Assembly: GCA_903830945.1 (NCBI GenBank)
Contig: CAIKVT010000081.1
Coordinates: forward strand, 1 to 64,000
Reading direction: 5' to 3'
Source: an uncultured Elusimicrobia bacterium
GTDB lineage: Bacteria > Elusimicrobiota > Elusimicrobia > UBA1565 > UBA9628
Length of the DNA stretch: 64,000 bases
This document shows positions 52,531 to 60,400 of this stretch, in pieces. How positions within the stretch are numbered: position 1 is the first letter of the stretch; each line of letters starts with the position of its first letter. The notes under the pieces are model-generated. The model was not told where the DNA came from. It ran no database searches and was given only the letters and a program-made list of their open reading frames with translations. The position numbers and the translations under genes are program-made.

Positions 52531-53660
52531 CGGTCCACCTCTCCCAGCACGATGTCGAATGAGCCCAGCACCGCGATGACGTCGGCCACTTTCTTGCCGA
52601 TCAGGATCTCCTGCAGGATGGCCAGATTGATGAAGCAAGGCGCGCGCACGTGGATGCGGTACGGGGCCACGCCCCCGTCAGAGACGAGATATATTCCCAG
52701 GTCTCCGCGGGAGGCCTCGACGTGGGCGTAGGCCTCTCCTGCCGGGGGTCTTGGGACTTTGGCCAGACCCTTGGCCATAAGCTCTCCCGAGGGGAGCTTG
52801 GTCAGGGCGGCCTCCAGGATGCGCACGGACTGGCGCATCTCCTGGACGCGGCAGAAGTAGCGGTCCCAGCAGGAGCCGTGTGTGCCTACCGGCACGTCGA
52901 AATCGTAGGCTTCATAGCCGCAATATGGTTCGGACTTGCGCACATCGTAGCTCACTCCCGAGCCCCTTAGGTTCGGGCCGGAGAGCCCCCATCCTACGGC
53001 CGCTTCCTTAGGGATGAGGCCGACCTCCTGGGTCCGCGCGAGGAAGATGGGGTTAAATGAGAGCAGCGTGTCGTACTCGTCGAGCCGGGGCTTGAAGTAC
53101 TCCAGGAACTCGCGGCACTTGGCGACCCAGTCTGAGTCGATGTCCGCGGCTACCCCACCCAGGCGGATGTAGTTGTATGTCAGCCGCGCGCCGCAGCACT
53201 TTTCGTAGAGGTCGAGGATCATTTCCCTCTCGCGGAAGGCGTAGAGGAACGGCGTGAACGCCCCGATGTCGATGCCGTAGGTGCCTAGGAAGATCAGGTG
53301 GCTGGCGATGCGGTTGAGTTCGCACATGATTACGCGCAGGGCCTGGGCCCGGGGCGGGATTGCGACGGCCATGAGTTTCTCAGCGCTCAGGCAGAAGGCC
53401 AGGTTGTTTGGCATGGCCGAGCAGTAGTCCCAGCGGTCGGTCAGGATCACGCACTGGTGATAGTTGCGGGCCTCCATGAGCTTCTCGGTCCCGCGGTGGA
53501 GATAGCCGATGTCCGGGAAGGCCTTGGTGATGACCTCACCGGCCAAAGTCAGGCCCAGGCGCAGGACTCCGTGAGTGGAGGGGTGCTGGGGCCCCAGGTT
53601 GACGAACATGGTGTCCATCTCCAGGCCTGGGCCGGTGACGATTAGCGCTTCACTCTTCAT
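52527..53660 (-). CDS. nuoD: Complex I subunit NuoD (49 kDa type)
   Basis: Quinone-site subunit related to [NiFe] hydrogenase large subunits, 377 residues. NLGPQHPSTHGVLRL carries the conserved HPSTHG loop with the quinone-contacting His. GYLHRGTEKLMEARNYHQCVILTDRWDY and the C-terminal VLGSFDIVLGEVDR follow. It is not fused to NuoC, whose gene overlaps it by 11 bases. Confidence 0.97.
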   Translation of the reverse strand: MKSEALIVTGPGLEMDTMFVNLGPQHPSTHGVLRLGLTLAGEVITKAFPDIGYLHRGTEKLMEARNYHQCVILTDRWDYCSAMPNNLAFCLSAEKLMAVAIPPRAQALRVIMCELNRIASHLIFLGTYGIDIGAFTPFLYAFREREMILDLYEKCCGARLTYNYIRLGGVAADIDSDWVAKCREFLEYFKPRLDEYDTLLSFNPIFLARTQEVGLIPKEAAVGWGLSGPNLRGSGVSYDVRKSEPYCGYEAYDFDVPVGTHGSCWDRYFCRVQEMRQSVRILEAALTKLPSGELMAKGLAKVPRPPAGEAYAHVEASRGDLGIYLVSDGGVAPYRIHVRAPCFINLAILQEILIGKKVADVIAVLGSFDIVLGEVDR

Positions 53661-54231
53661 CGTACCTGTCCTTTGCGTGGACGTAGTCCTTGCGCAGGGG
53701 ATGGCCCTGGAGGAAATCCGGGGTTAGGATTTTGATCAGGTTGGGATGGCCGGTGAAGCGAATGCCGAAAAGATCGAAGGCTTCGCGCTCCTGCCAATCA
53801 GCAGCCGCAAAAAGGCTCGTGAGGCTGGGTACCTCGGCGCGGTCGCGGGGTAGCTCCAGGCGTAGGAATATCTTCCGATTCTCCCCGAGGTTGCCGAATG
53901 ACCAGAGCAGGTCCAGCATGGGGCGGTAGCTGACACCGGGGCCTGGGACCGGAGAGACGGGCGGAGCGGCCGGCTTGCGCGAGAGAGGGTTCGAGTTGCC
54001 GCCGCAGACGAAGCCGCCCAGGTTCACCGGGCCCAGCCAGTCTACGGCCGTGACCATTTCGAGGTACATAAATCCCAGGTCGCCCTTGAGCAGGCGCGCG
54101 GCCAGCAGGAGGTCCGCCGGGGCCGCTAGCCGGATGGTGGGGTAGTCCTTTACAGGAGAAGAAGCAATCTCGGCTTTTGGTACGGCCGCCAGGAGGCGGG
54201 CGACTGCGTCGGCGCCGGCCAGGGGGTTCAA
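53650..54231 (-). CDS. nuoC: Complex I subunit NuoC (30 kDa type)
   Basis: Peripheral-arm structural subunit, 193 residues. Conserved end is [46 protein letters not shown] Pro-rich insert (about residues 75-105) sits in the N-terminal domain and is unusual. The GTG/ATG region overlaps nuoB by four bases. Confidence 0.94.
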   Translation of the reverse strand: MNPLAGADAVARLLAAVPKAEIASSPVKDYPTIRLAAPADLLLAARLLKGDLGFMYLEMVTAVDWLGPVNLGGFVCGGNSNPLSRKPAAPPVSPVPGPGVSYRPMLDLLWSFGNLGENRKIFLRLELPRDRAEVPSLTSLFAAADWQEREAFDLFGIRFTGHPNLIKILTPDFLQGHPLRKDYVHAKDRYDEE

Positions 54232-54731
54232 GCGTCTTCTCCCGCCGGGTCGCGGCTGCCCTTTTCGGCCTGGACGGTAGCGCCGCCGCCTCGCTCCAAC
54301 TTCATGCGCATGATTTTCTTCTGCAGCTCCATGACCCCGTATATGAGGGCTTCAGGCCGCGGTGGGCAGCCGGGGATATAGACATCCACGGGGATGATGC
54401 GGTCTATGCCCTTGACCACCGAGTAGGAATCGTAGAATGGGCCGCCGCAGTTGGCGCAGCTGCCCATGGCCATAACGAAGCGCGGTTCCGGCATCTGATG
54501 GTAGATATCAACGATAGGCGCGGCCATCTTCTTTGTGACCGTTCCCGCAATCAAGAGCAGGTCTGCCTGGCGGGGGCTAGGACGAGGGATGACCCCGAAG
54601 CGGTCGAAATCGAAGCGGCCGGCATAGGCTACCATCATCTCGATGGCACAGCAGGCCAGGCCGAAAGTCAGCGGCCAGAGCGAGTATTTGCGGCCCAGGT
54701 CGATGATGTAGTCGGTGCTGGTGAGCACCAC
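54228..54731 (-). CDS. nuoB: Complex I subunit NuoB (PSST), cluster N2
   Basis: Holds the last iron-sulfur cluster before quinone. [35 protein letters not shown] and [16 protein letters not shown] give the four cluster cysteines. The start is unclear. GTG at 54731 gives 167 residues, but the frame reads protein-like back to the nuoA stop ([16 protein letters not shown]), where only ATA codons at 54782 and 54779 are available. If translation starts there the protein is 183-184 residues with a rare AUA start. Confidence 0.93.
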   Translation of the reverse strand: MVLTSTDYIIDLGRKYSLWPLTFGLACCAIEMMVAYAGRFDFDRFGVIPRPSPRQADLLLIAGTVTKKMAAPIVDIYHQMPEPRFVMAMGSCANCGGPFYDSYSVVKGIDRIIPVDVYIPGCPPRPEALIYGVMELQKKIMRMKLERGGGATVQAEKGSRDPAGEDA

Positions 54732-54778
54732 CTGGCCGCCCGGGATGGCCTTGGCTATTAGCGGGAACTTGTCGAGTA

Positions 54779-55135
54779 TTATTCCCAAACCAGGGCCCCC
54801 TTGCGCCAGGCGAAGAGCAGGCCCAGAAAGAGGATGGCGAGGAAGACCGCCATCTCCGCCAGCGCCAGTATCCCGACTTCCTTGACCGTCACCGCCCAGG
54901 GATAGATGTAAAGGACCTCGACGTCGAAGACCACGAAGAGCAGAGCGAAGACGTAGAAGCGGATGTTGAGTTGGACCTCGCTGGAGCCCGTAGGCTTGAT
55001 GCCGCATTCATAGGTGGTGAGCTTGCGGGCGTAGGGCAGGCTGGGCCGTAGGAGCTTGGCCGCGATGAGGGCGCCGGCACCGAAGACCACGCCGGCGCCG
55101 ACGAAAAGAAAGATGACGACGTAGGGGGTCAGCAC
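54779..55135 (-). CDS. nuoA: Complex I subunit NuoA
   Basis: Three-helix membrane subunit, 118 residues from GTG 55135. [41 protein letters not shown] is the diagnostic central region. First gene of the operon. A 9-codon frame (ATG 55162 to TGA) ends over its start codon. No nuoE, nuoF or nuoG is present on either side of the cluster. Confidence 0.96.
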   Translation of the reverse strand: MLTPYVVIFLFVGAGVVFGAGALIAAKLLRPSLPYARKLTTYECGIKPTGSSEVQLNIRFYVFALLFVVFDVEVLYIYPWAVTVKEVGILALAEMAVFLAILFLGLLFAWRKGALVWE

Positions 55136-55188
55136 GAGTACGCTTTTTGGGTCTGCATGAGGACCTTGAAGTCGTCGATGGTATGCCT

Positions 55189-55221
55189 GCGGTCCAGGCA
55201 GGCGCAGCCTGTCTGGACCGC
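55189..55221. other. 15-bp perfect-like hairpin between histone and nuoA
   Basis: GCGGTCCAGGCAGGC (55189-55203) pairs over its full length with GCCTGTCTGGACCGC (55207-55221), with one G-T pair and a three-base loop. There is no T-run on either strand. It lies in the nuoA leader and downstream of the histone gene, so it could be an RNA processing or stabilising structure, a terminator, or a protein-binding palindrome. Confidence 0.6.
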
Positions 55222-55299
55222 TAGAAGTCGGGGCTGTCCATTCTTATTGGATATACCAGGTTCGCATCGCCCCGGATTTTTTGACGAGCCCCGGACGTT

Positions 55300-55482
55300 C
55301 TACTGCAGGTCTTCGGCGCCGAGGGTCTTCTTCTTGCCGTCGGCCTTCACGCGTTCGATGGAGGCGCCGATCATAGTGTTGATCCTGGTGGAAAGGGCTT
55401 CCACGTAGTCGCCACCGGTCCTGAACCCGGCTTCTTTGACCATCTTCTTGACCTTGCTGACCACGAGCAGAACCTCGGACAT
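55300..55482 (-). CDS. Bacterial singlet histone (histone-fold DNA-binding protein)
   Basis: 60 residues forming one histone fold: helix 1 (VVSKVKKMVKEAGF), helix 2 (GGDYVEALSTRINTMIGASIERVKADG), loop KKKT and short helix 3 (LGAEDLQ). The SEVLLVVSKVKKMVKE start and the KKTLGAEDL end closely resemble the short bacterial histones known from Bdellovibrio (about 61 residues) and the RKT-xAED ending of archaeal histones. Expected role: abundant nucleoid protein acting as a dimer. Strong expression signals (TTGACA promoter, AGGAGG five bases before the ATG) agree. It is not HU/IHF. Confidence 0.85.
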   Translation of the reverse strand: MSEVLLVVSKVKKMVKEAGFRTGGDYVEALSTRINTMIGASIERVKADGKKKTLGAEDLQ

Positions 55483-55524
55483 GAATCCTCCTGGAAAATT
55501 TCTATTTTTATATAAAAGGCGTAA

Positions 55525-55554
55525 TATCTAATAAAATACGGAAGAGAGTGTCAA
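55525..55554 (-). promoter_or_regulatory. Promoter of the histone gene
   Basis: Minus strand: consensus TTGACA (55554-55549) followed after 17 bases by TTAGAT (55531-55526), or after 18 by TAGATA. Transcription would begin near 55518. The leader is AT-rich and ends in AGGAGG close to the ATG. Confidence 0.65.
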
Positions 55555-55713
55555 ATTTTTACGGGCAGGCACCGAAGAATTCCGTTGCCATGGCCGGTGC
55601 ATCCGGCCGGCGGGCGTCGCGATCTCCCGCTTTCAGTGATTGTGTAGGTCTGAAGGGCAATCATCACTTGCAGCGTAGATGACATATTTAATTGCGTCAA
55701 AGCGCGCATGTCT

Positions 55714-56460
55714 TTATTTTTCGGCTGGCAGTAAATCCTTGAGTCCATCGGCCTGGGTGGGGGCGAGTTCCACGGCCCGGCGCGCGTCCTTGCCTGCCTG
55801 CCCGCGCCGGCCGATAGCGGCGCTGATGCGCGCGCGGGAGGAGAAATAGGACGCGTTCTTTGGCTCGATCAGGATGGCTCTATCCATGTCCGCGAAAGCC
55901 TCGGCCCCGCGGCGCAGGGCCAGCAGGGCTGCGGCCCGGTTGGCATAGGCTGAGGCCAGATCAGGGGAGAGTTTCAGCGCGCGGTCGAAATATCCCAAGG
56001 CGGTCTCGTCTTGTCGGTTGCGTGCCGCAAGCAAGCCCAGCTCATTGTAGGCCAGGGAATTCTTGCGGTCGAGGCGCACGGAGGTGTAGAGTGCGTCGGT
56101 CGCGGCTGTGTCCGCGGCCGCATCGGCCAAACGTCGCGCCCGCCGGTAGTAGGCGTCGCTCATGGAAGGCGCCAGCGCCGCCTTGATGCCGGGCTTGAGC
56201 TTCACCGCGGTCTCATAATCCAAGATGGCCCCCTCGGTATCGCCTGATTTGTAGCGGGCGGTGCAGCGGTTGGCCAGCGCCCCGGCGTCATGAGGGTCGC
56301 GTTTGATGGCCGCGTCGAAGGCTGTGACAGCCTCTTTGTAATGCCCCTGGGCCAAGAGAACGATGCCGCGGGTGCCCGCATCATCGGTCGGGCTCTTGGC
56401 ACTGCAGGGAGCGGCCAAGAGCCCGGCGATGAACAGGGCTGTGAAGTTCCTGGGAATCAA
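55714..56460 (-). CDS. Exported TPR-repeat protein
   Basis: 248 residues with a signal peptide (MIPRNFTALFIAGLLAAPCSA) and at least four to five TPR units, such as GIVLLAQGHYKEAVTAFDAAIKRDPHDAGALANRC, AYNELGLLAARNRQDETALGYFDRALKLSPDLASAYANRAAAL and the next repeat. TPR proteins are interaction scaffolds; the partner is unknown. The start is TTG at 56460, six bases after the 3' end of the tRNA gene, so both are probably one transcript. Confidence 0.8.
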   Translation of the reverse strand: MIPRNFTALFIAGLLAAPCSAKSPTDDAGTRGIVLLAQGHYKEAVTAFDAAIKRDPHDAGALANRCTARYKSGDTEGAILDYETAVKLKPGIKAALAPSMSDAYYRRARRLADAAADTAATDALYTSVRLDRKNSLAYNELGLLAARNRQDETALGYFDRALKLSPDLASAYANRAAALLALRRGAEAFADMDRAILIEPKNASYFSSRARISAAIGRRGQAGKDARRAVELAPTQADGLKDLLPAEK

Positions 56461-56465
56461 AATCG

Positions 56466-56538
56466 TGGCGCGGGGAGGTCTCGAACCTCCGACCTATCGC
56501 TTATGAAACGACCGCTCTAACCCCTGAGCTACCGCGCC
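56466..56538 (-). tRNA. tRNA-Met (CAU), elongator type
   Basis: The minus strand folds into a 73-base tRNA. Acceptor GGCGCGG pairs with CCGCGCC; the D-stem is GCTC/GAGC; the anticodon stem-loop is GTCGT-TTCATAA-GCGAT with anticodon CAT; the T-arm is GGAGG-TTCGAGA-CCTCC; the discriminator is A. The first pair is G-C, unlike initiator tRNA. A lysidine-modified Ile2 tRNA with the same anticodon cannot be excluded. CCA is not encoded. Confidence 0.93.
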
Positions 56539-56571
56539 TAAGTGTGCGCTTTCGAATCGCACGCGGTCGAC

Positions 56572-56580
56572 ATTATATCA
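56572..56580 (-). promoter_or_regulatory. Extended -10 promoter of the tRNA gene
   Basis: TGA followed by TATAAT (56577-56572) on the minus strand, about 33 bases before the mature 5' end of the tRNA. No clear -35. Confidence 0.55.
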
Positions 56581-56595
56581 AAAACCGTTTCTTGT

Positions 56596-56624
56596 TTGCT
56601 GTTCCGAATAATTGATACTATATT
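56596..56624 (+). promoter_or_regulatory. Promoter of the response regulator gene, TTGCTG-17-TATATT
   Basis: TTGCTG (56596-56601), 17-base spacer, TATATT (56619-56624). Predicted start near 56631. GGAAAGGAG lies in the leader before ATG 56653. It is divergent from the tRNA promoter. Confidence 0.55.
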
Positions 56625-56652
56625 GCACAGAGTGGAAAGGAGAACCCGTGCC

Positions 56653-57324
56653 ATGGCAGCCAAGAAGAAGATCACCGTCTTGATCGCGGACGACCAGACC
56701 CTTTTCCGCGAGGGCATCAAGGACTTGCTTGATGGCGAGAAGACGTTGCAGGTGGTTGGCGAGGCCGGCGATGGAGTCGAGGCCCTGCGCCTGGTCAAGA
56801 AGCTCAAGCCCAACGTGATCCTGCTCGATATCAAGCTGCCCCATATGGACGGCATCGAGGCTACGCGCCAGATCCACCGCGACTGCCCAGCGACGAACGT
56901 GCTCATCCTTTCTTCCTATGAAGACGAGTCCCACGTGATGGAGGCCATCCAAGCCGGAGCTAACGGCTACCTCTCCAAGATGCTGCCGGCCGTGGAGTTG
57001 GTCAACGCGCTTAAGGCCTTCGCTAACGAAGGCGTGATGATTCCCCAGCCTGTGATGACCAAGCTCATCGAGGGACTGCGCCAAATGGGCGGCACTTCGG
57101 CCGAGGCATCCCTGGTGGCCTTGACCAAGGCTGAGATCCGAGTCCTGGCGCTCCTGGGCCGCGGAAATTCCAATAAGGAAATCGCGGCGGTGCTCGAGTG
57201 CAGCGTCAAGACGATCAAAAACCACCTTAATAGTGTCTTTCAGAAGTTCGGTGTGAGCAACCGTACCGAGGCCGTGGTCAAGGGCATCGACCTGGGTCTC
57301 ATCTCGCCCGAGAAAAACGACTGA
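56653..57324 (+). CDS. NarL/FixJ-family response regulator
   Basis: DNA-binding two-component regulator, 223 residues from ATG 56653. REC domain: acidic pair Asp13-Asp14 (IADDQTLF), phospho-acceptor Asp59 (VILLDIKLPHMDG), Ser87 and Lys109 (NGYLSKM). C-terminal LuxR-type HTH: LTKAEIRVLALLGRGNSNKEIAAVLECSVKTIKNHLNSVFQKFGVSNRTEAV. All phosphorylation residues are intact. No histidine kinase gene is adjacent, so its partner lies elsewhere. A longer frame from 56542 is rejected because the promoter lies within it. Confidence 0.93.
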   Translation: MAAKKKITVLIADDQTLFREGIKDLLDGEKTLQVVGEAGDGVEALRLVKKLKPNVILLDIKLPHMDGIEATRQIHRDCPATNVLILSSYEDESHVMEAIQAGANGYLSKMLPAVELVNALKAFANEGVMIPQPVMTKLIEGLRQMGGTSAEASLVALTKAEIRVLALLGRGNSNKEIAAVLECSVKTIKNHLNSVFQKFGVSNRTEAVVKGIDLGLISPEKND

Positions 57325-57379
57325 CCGCCCCGCGCTGCAGCGCTTATTAGAAGATAGTAATTTCTTAATATCGCGGTCA

Positions 57380-57408
57380 TTGACGGCCCCCGCCTCTCGA
57401 ACTACACT
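57380..57408 (+). promoter_or_regulatory. Promoter of the S53 protease gene, TTGACG-17-TACACT
   Basis: TTGACG (57380-57385), 17-base spacer, TACACT (57403-57408). Start near 57415, giving a leader of about 30 bases before ATG 57445. Confidence 0.6.
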
Positions 57409-57444
57409 TTTCAGTAGAGTTCGACTGTCCCTGAACCTATTCCA

Positions 57445-60400
57445 ATGTCATCCCTAAAATTGGGTCGACGTTCTCCGAGATCGATGTGTTTGCGTCGGGC
57501 CCGGATCAGGGTCGTGCTGGCCGCCCTGATTTTTAGCGCGGACGGAGCATGGGCCGTCGAGCGTTCCGTGGCCTTGGCGGGGCATGTTCCGCAATGGATC
57601 CGGACCGCGAGCAAACGCGACAGACTCCCCGCCGATGAGAATGTTGAATTGAGTTTGGTGGTGCGTTTTGATCAAGCCTTGTTGGATAAAACGCTGATTC
57701 AGCTTTATGGACCGACGACCGCGGCGCGCAAGCACTTTCTCAGTCCCGCTGAATTCTCGCAGAAGTTCGATCTGGCGGAGAAGAAGCAGAAGCTCAAGGA
57801 TTTCGCTCAGGCGGCGGGGCTCACGGTCAATGCGGCCGAGGATCGACCAGAAAGCTCGGTCGTCAAGGTTTCAGGCCCCTCCCGGCTTGTTGAAAAGGCC
57901 TTCAGCGTCCAGCTTCACCGTTACCGAGGCGCCGACGGGCAGTTGTTCCGGGCGCACGAGACGGAGCCGATGGTCCCCGCCTCTTTAGTCCCCCATCTTC
58001 ACGCCGTGTTGGGACTTTCCAATGTCGGAGGCGCTAGGAAGCCTCACCTGCGCCGCTTCCACCCGGTTCCCGATTCCCTTGGGGCAGCGGGGCGCTCATC
58101 GTCCGGCGCCGCGAAACCCTCGACGCTGACTGGAACCGGCCCCCTCGGCGGATTGGCTCCATCTGACATCAAGGCAATCTATGGCTTGGGCGGGACGCTG
58201 ACCGGTTCCGGCCAGACCGTCGCTCTTTTCGAGCTGGACGGCTATGCCCCTGCGGATATTGCCGCTTATGAATCTCATTTTGGTATTTCGCCTGTTACGG
58301 TCACCCCGGTCCTGGTCGATGGCGTCTCGAATGTGTGCGGTTCAGGTTGCGATGAAGTGAGTCTGGATATTGAGATGGTGGCGGCTTTGGCGCCAGGCGT
58401 GTCACAAATCCTTGTCTATGAAGGCCCGAATACCGATCAGGGTGTCTATGACACTTATAATCGGATCGCGACAGACGGCCTTGCCCAGGCCGTCAGCACA
58501 TCCTGGGGGTTGGATGAACAAGATACCGGCTCGTCGAATATCACGTTGCAATCCCAAGTCTTCTCGAGGCTGGCGACCCAGGGTCAAACGATTTATGCCG
58601 CGGCGGGAGACTGCGGTGCCTATGATCAGCAGGATGTGAGCGGCAATTGCATCACCAATAATGGGTATCAGGTCGATGATCCCGCATCCCAGCCGTACGT
58701 CACAGGAGTAGGCGGCACCAGCCTGTCGGGGACGATTTCGCCCTTGTCGGTGGCGGAAACGACGTGGAATCATCTGGCGACTTCCAATGGCGCCACGGGA
58801 GGCGGAGTCAGCGCTTATTGGAGTCTCCCGAATTATCAAGCCGGGATCGGGGCGTCTTCTGCTCATCGGAATGTGCCCGATGTCGCGCTGAATGCAGACT
58901 CCGTCTCCTCGCCCTACAGTATTTATTCTCAAGGTGGCTGGTATAACTTCGGCGGCACCAGCGTCGCTGCTCCTCTGTGGGCGGCTTTGACTGCACTGCT
59001 CAACCAAAAGCTCGCGGCCAGCGGATTCGCGCCCTTGGGATTTGCCAATCCTACTCTCTATCAACTGGCCAGCGGCGCTTCTTATGCCAGCTATTTCAAT
59101 GACATCAGGAGCGGCAACAATGGATATTATAATGCCGGGACCGGCTACGATAATGCTACGGGCTTGGGGTCGTTCAAGGGGGATGCGCTGATCAACGCGA
59201 TCTTCGCGCTCTGCTCGCCGTCGTCAGCGCCGAGCAATTTCACGGCCGTCACGCTCGGAACCAGCTCCATCACGTGGACCTGGAGCAGCGTTGTGGGGGC
59301 TTCATCCTATCGTGTTTATTATGCCAGCAATACCGCCCAGCTTGCCGCCACTGTCGTGGGCTCCTCGGTCGCCTTGAATTTCGCTCCCAACACCATCTCC
59401 AGCGTCATGGTCAAGGCCTATAATGCCGCTGGTGAAGGTCCTGGCGGAACTTCCCCAAGCACCGCGACCTTGGCTCTGGCCTTGAGCTCCACCGATACCA
59501 CCATCGCGTACATCTCGAGCATCACCGTGTCCTGGACCCCGTGCGCGGCCAACGCCTGCGCCGGATATGTCCTGCAGGCATCCACGAACGCCGACTTTTC
59601 GCCTCCGATCTTCTCCAGCACCACCTATAACTATGCCCTCGGCCGGCTCCAGGTCTCGGGGCTCAGCAAGTTAACCGACTACCACCTCCGTCTGGGCACG
59701 CTCAATTTGTCCAACGGTGTGAACTTCTACTATCTGCCTCGGATCACGACGACTCTCACGGACCTTGTCCCTCCCGGCCCAGGCTCTCCGGAGTTCACCA
59801 GCATCACGGCGCAGACCATCGGATTCAACTGGACTCGCAACGGCAACCCCTATCCCGTGCCCTACCGGGCTGAGTTCTCGAGCGTGCCCACTTTTTCCCC
59901 TCTGGCCGGGTCTCAATCCGGCAGTGAACTCTACGGCGCGGTTTTCTCCAGCCTCCTCTCTGACACCAGTTATTACTTCCGGGTCCAGGCCGTGGGCGGG
60001 GCTTATATGTCCGCCGGGCCTGTTGCGACTTTGGCGGCTGTGCCGACCGCCGCGGCCGCGCCGTTTTCCGCCTTGTACATGACTTCCATGACCGTGGCTT
60101 GGTCGGCCAATGGAAACGCACCGGACACTCTTTATCAAGCCGATCTCGCCTTGGACTCGGGCTTTCTGTCCATCGTGGCCTCGTCGGTCACGCGTAACAT
60201 CTCCGCGACCTTTTCATCCCCCTCACTGACTCCCAATACGCTCTATAGTGCGCGTGTCTTCGCCCTTAATCGTACGGGCGGCGCCACGGCGCCCTGCGTC
60301 TTGGGCTCGACCTACACCCTCGTACAGTCTCCGGGCCCCCCATTCTCCTTCTCCGGCCTGGGCCAGGGCGGCTTTACCTTCTCTTTCAGCGGCAACAACG

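Noticed and set aside
55551-55748. 65-codon minus-strand frame upstream of the histone gene
   Set aside because: No recognisable motif, overlaps the TPR gene end and contains the histone promoter; composition is not coding-like.
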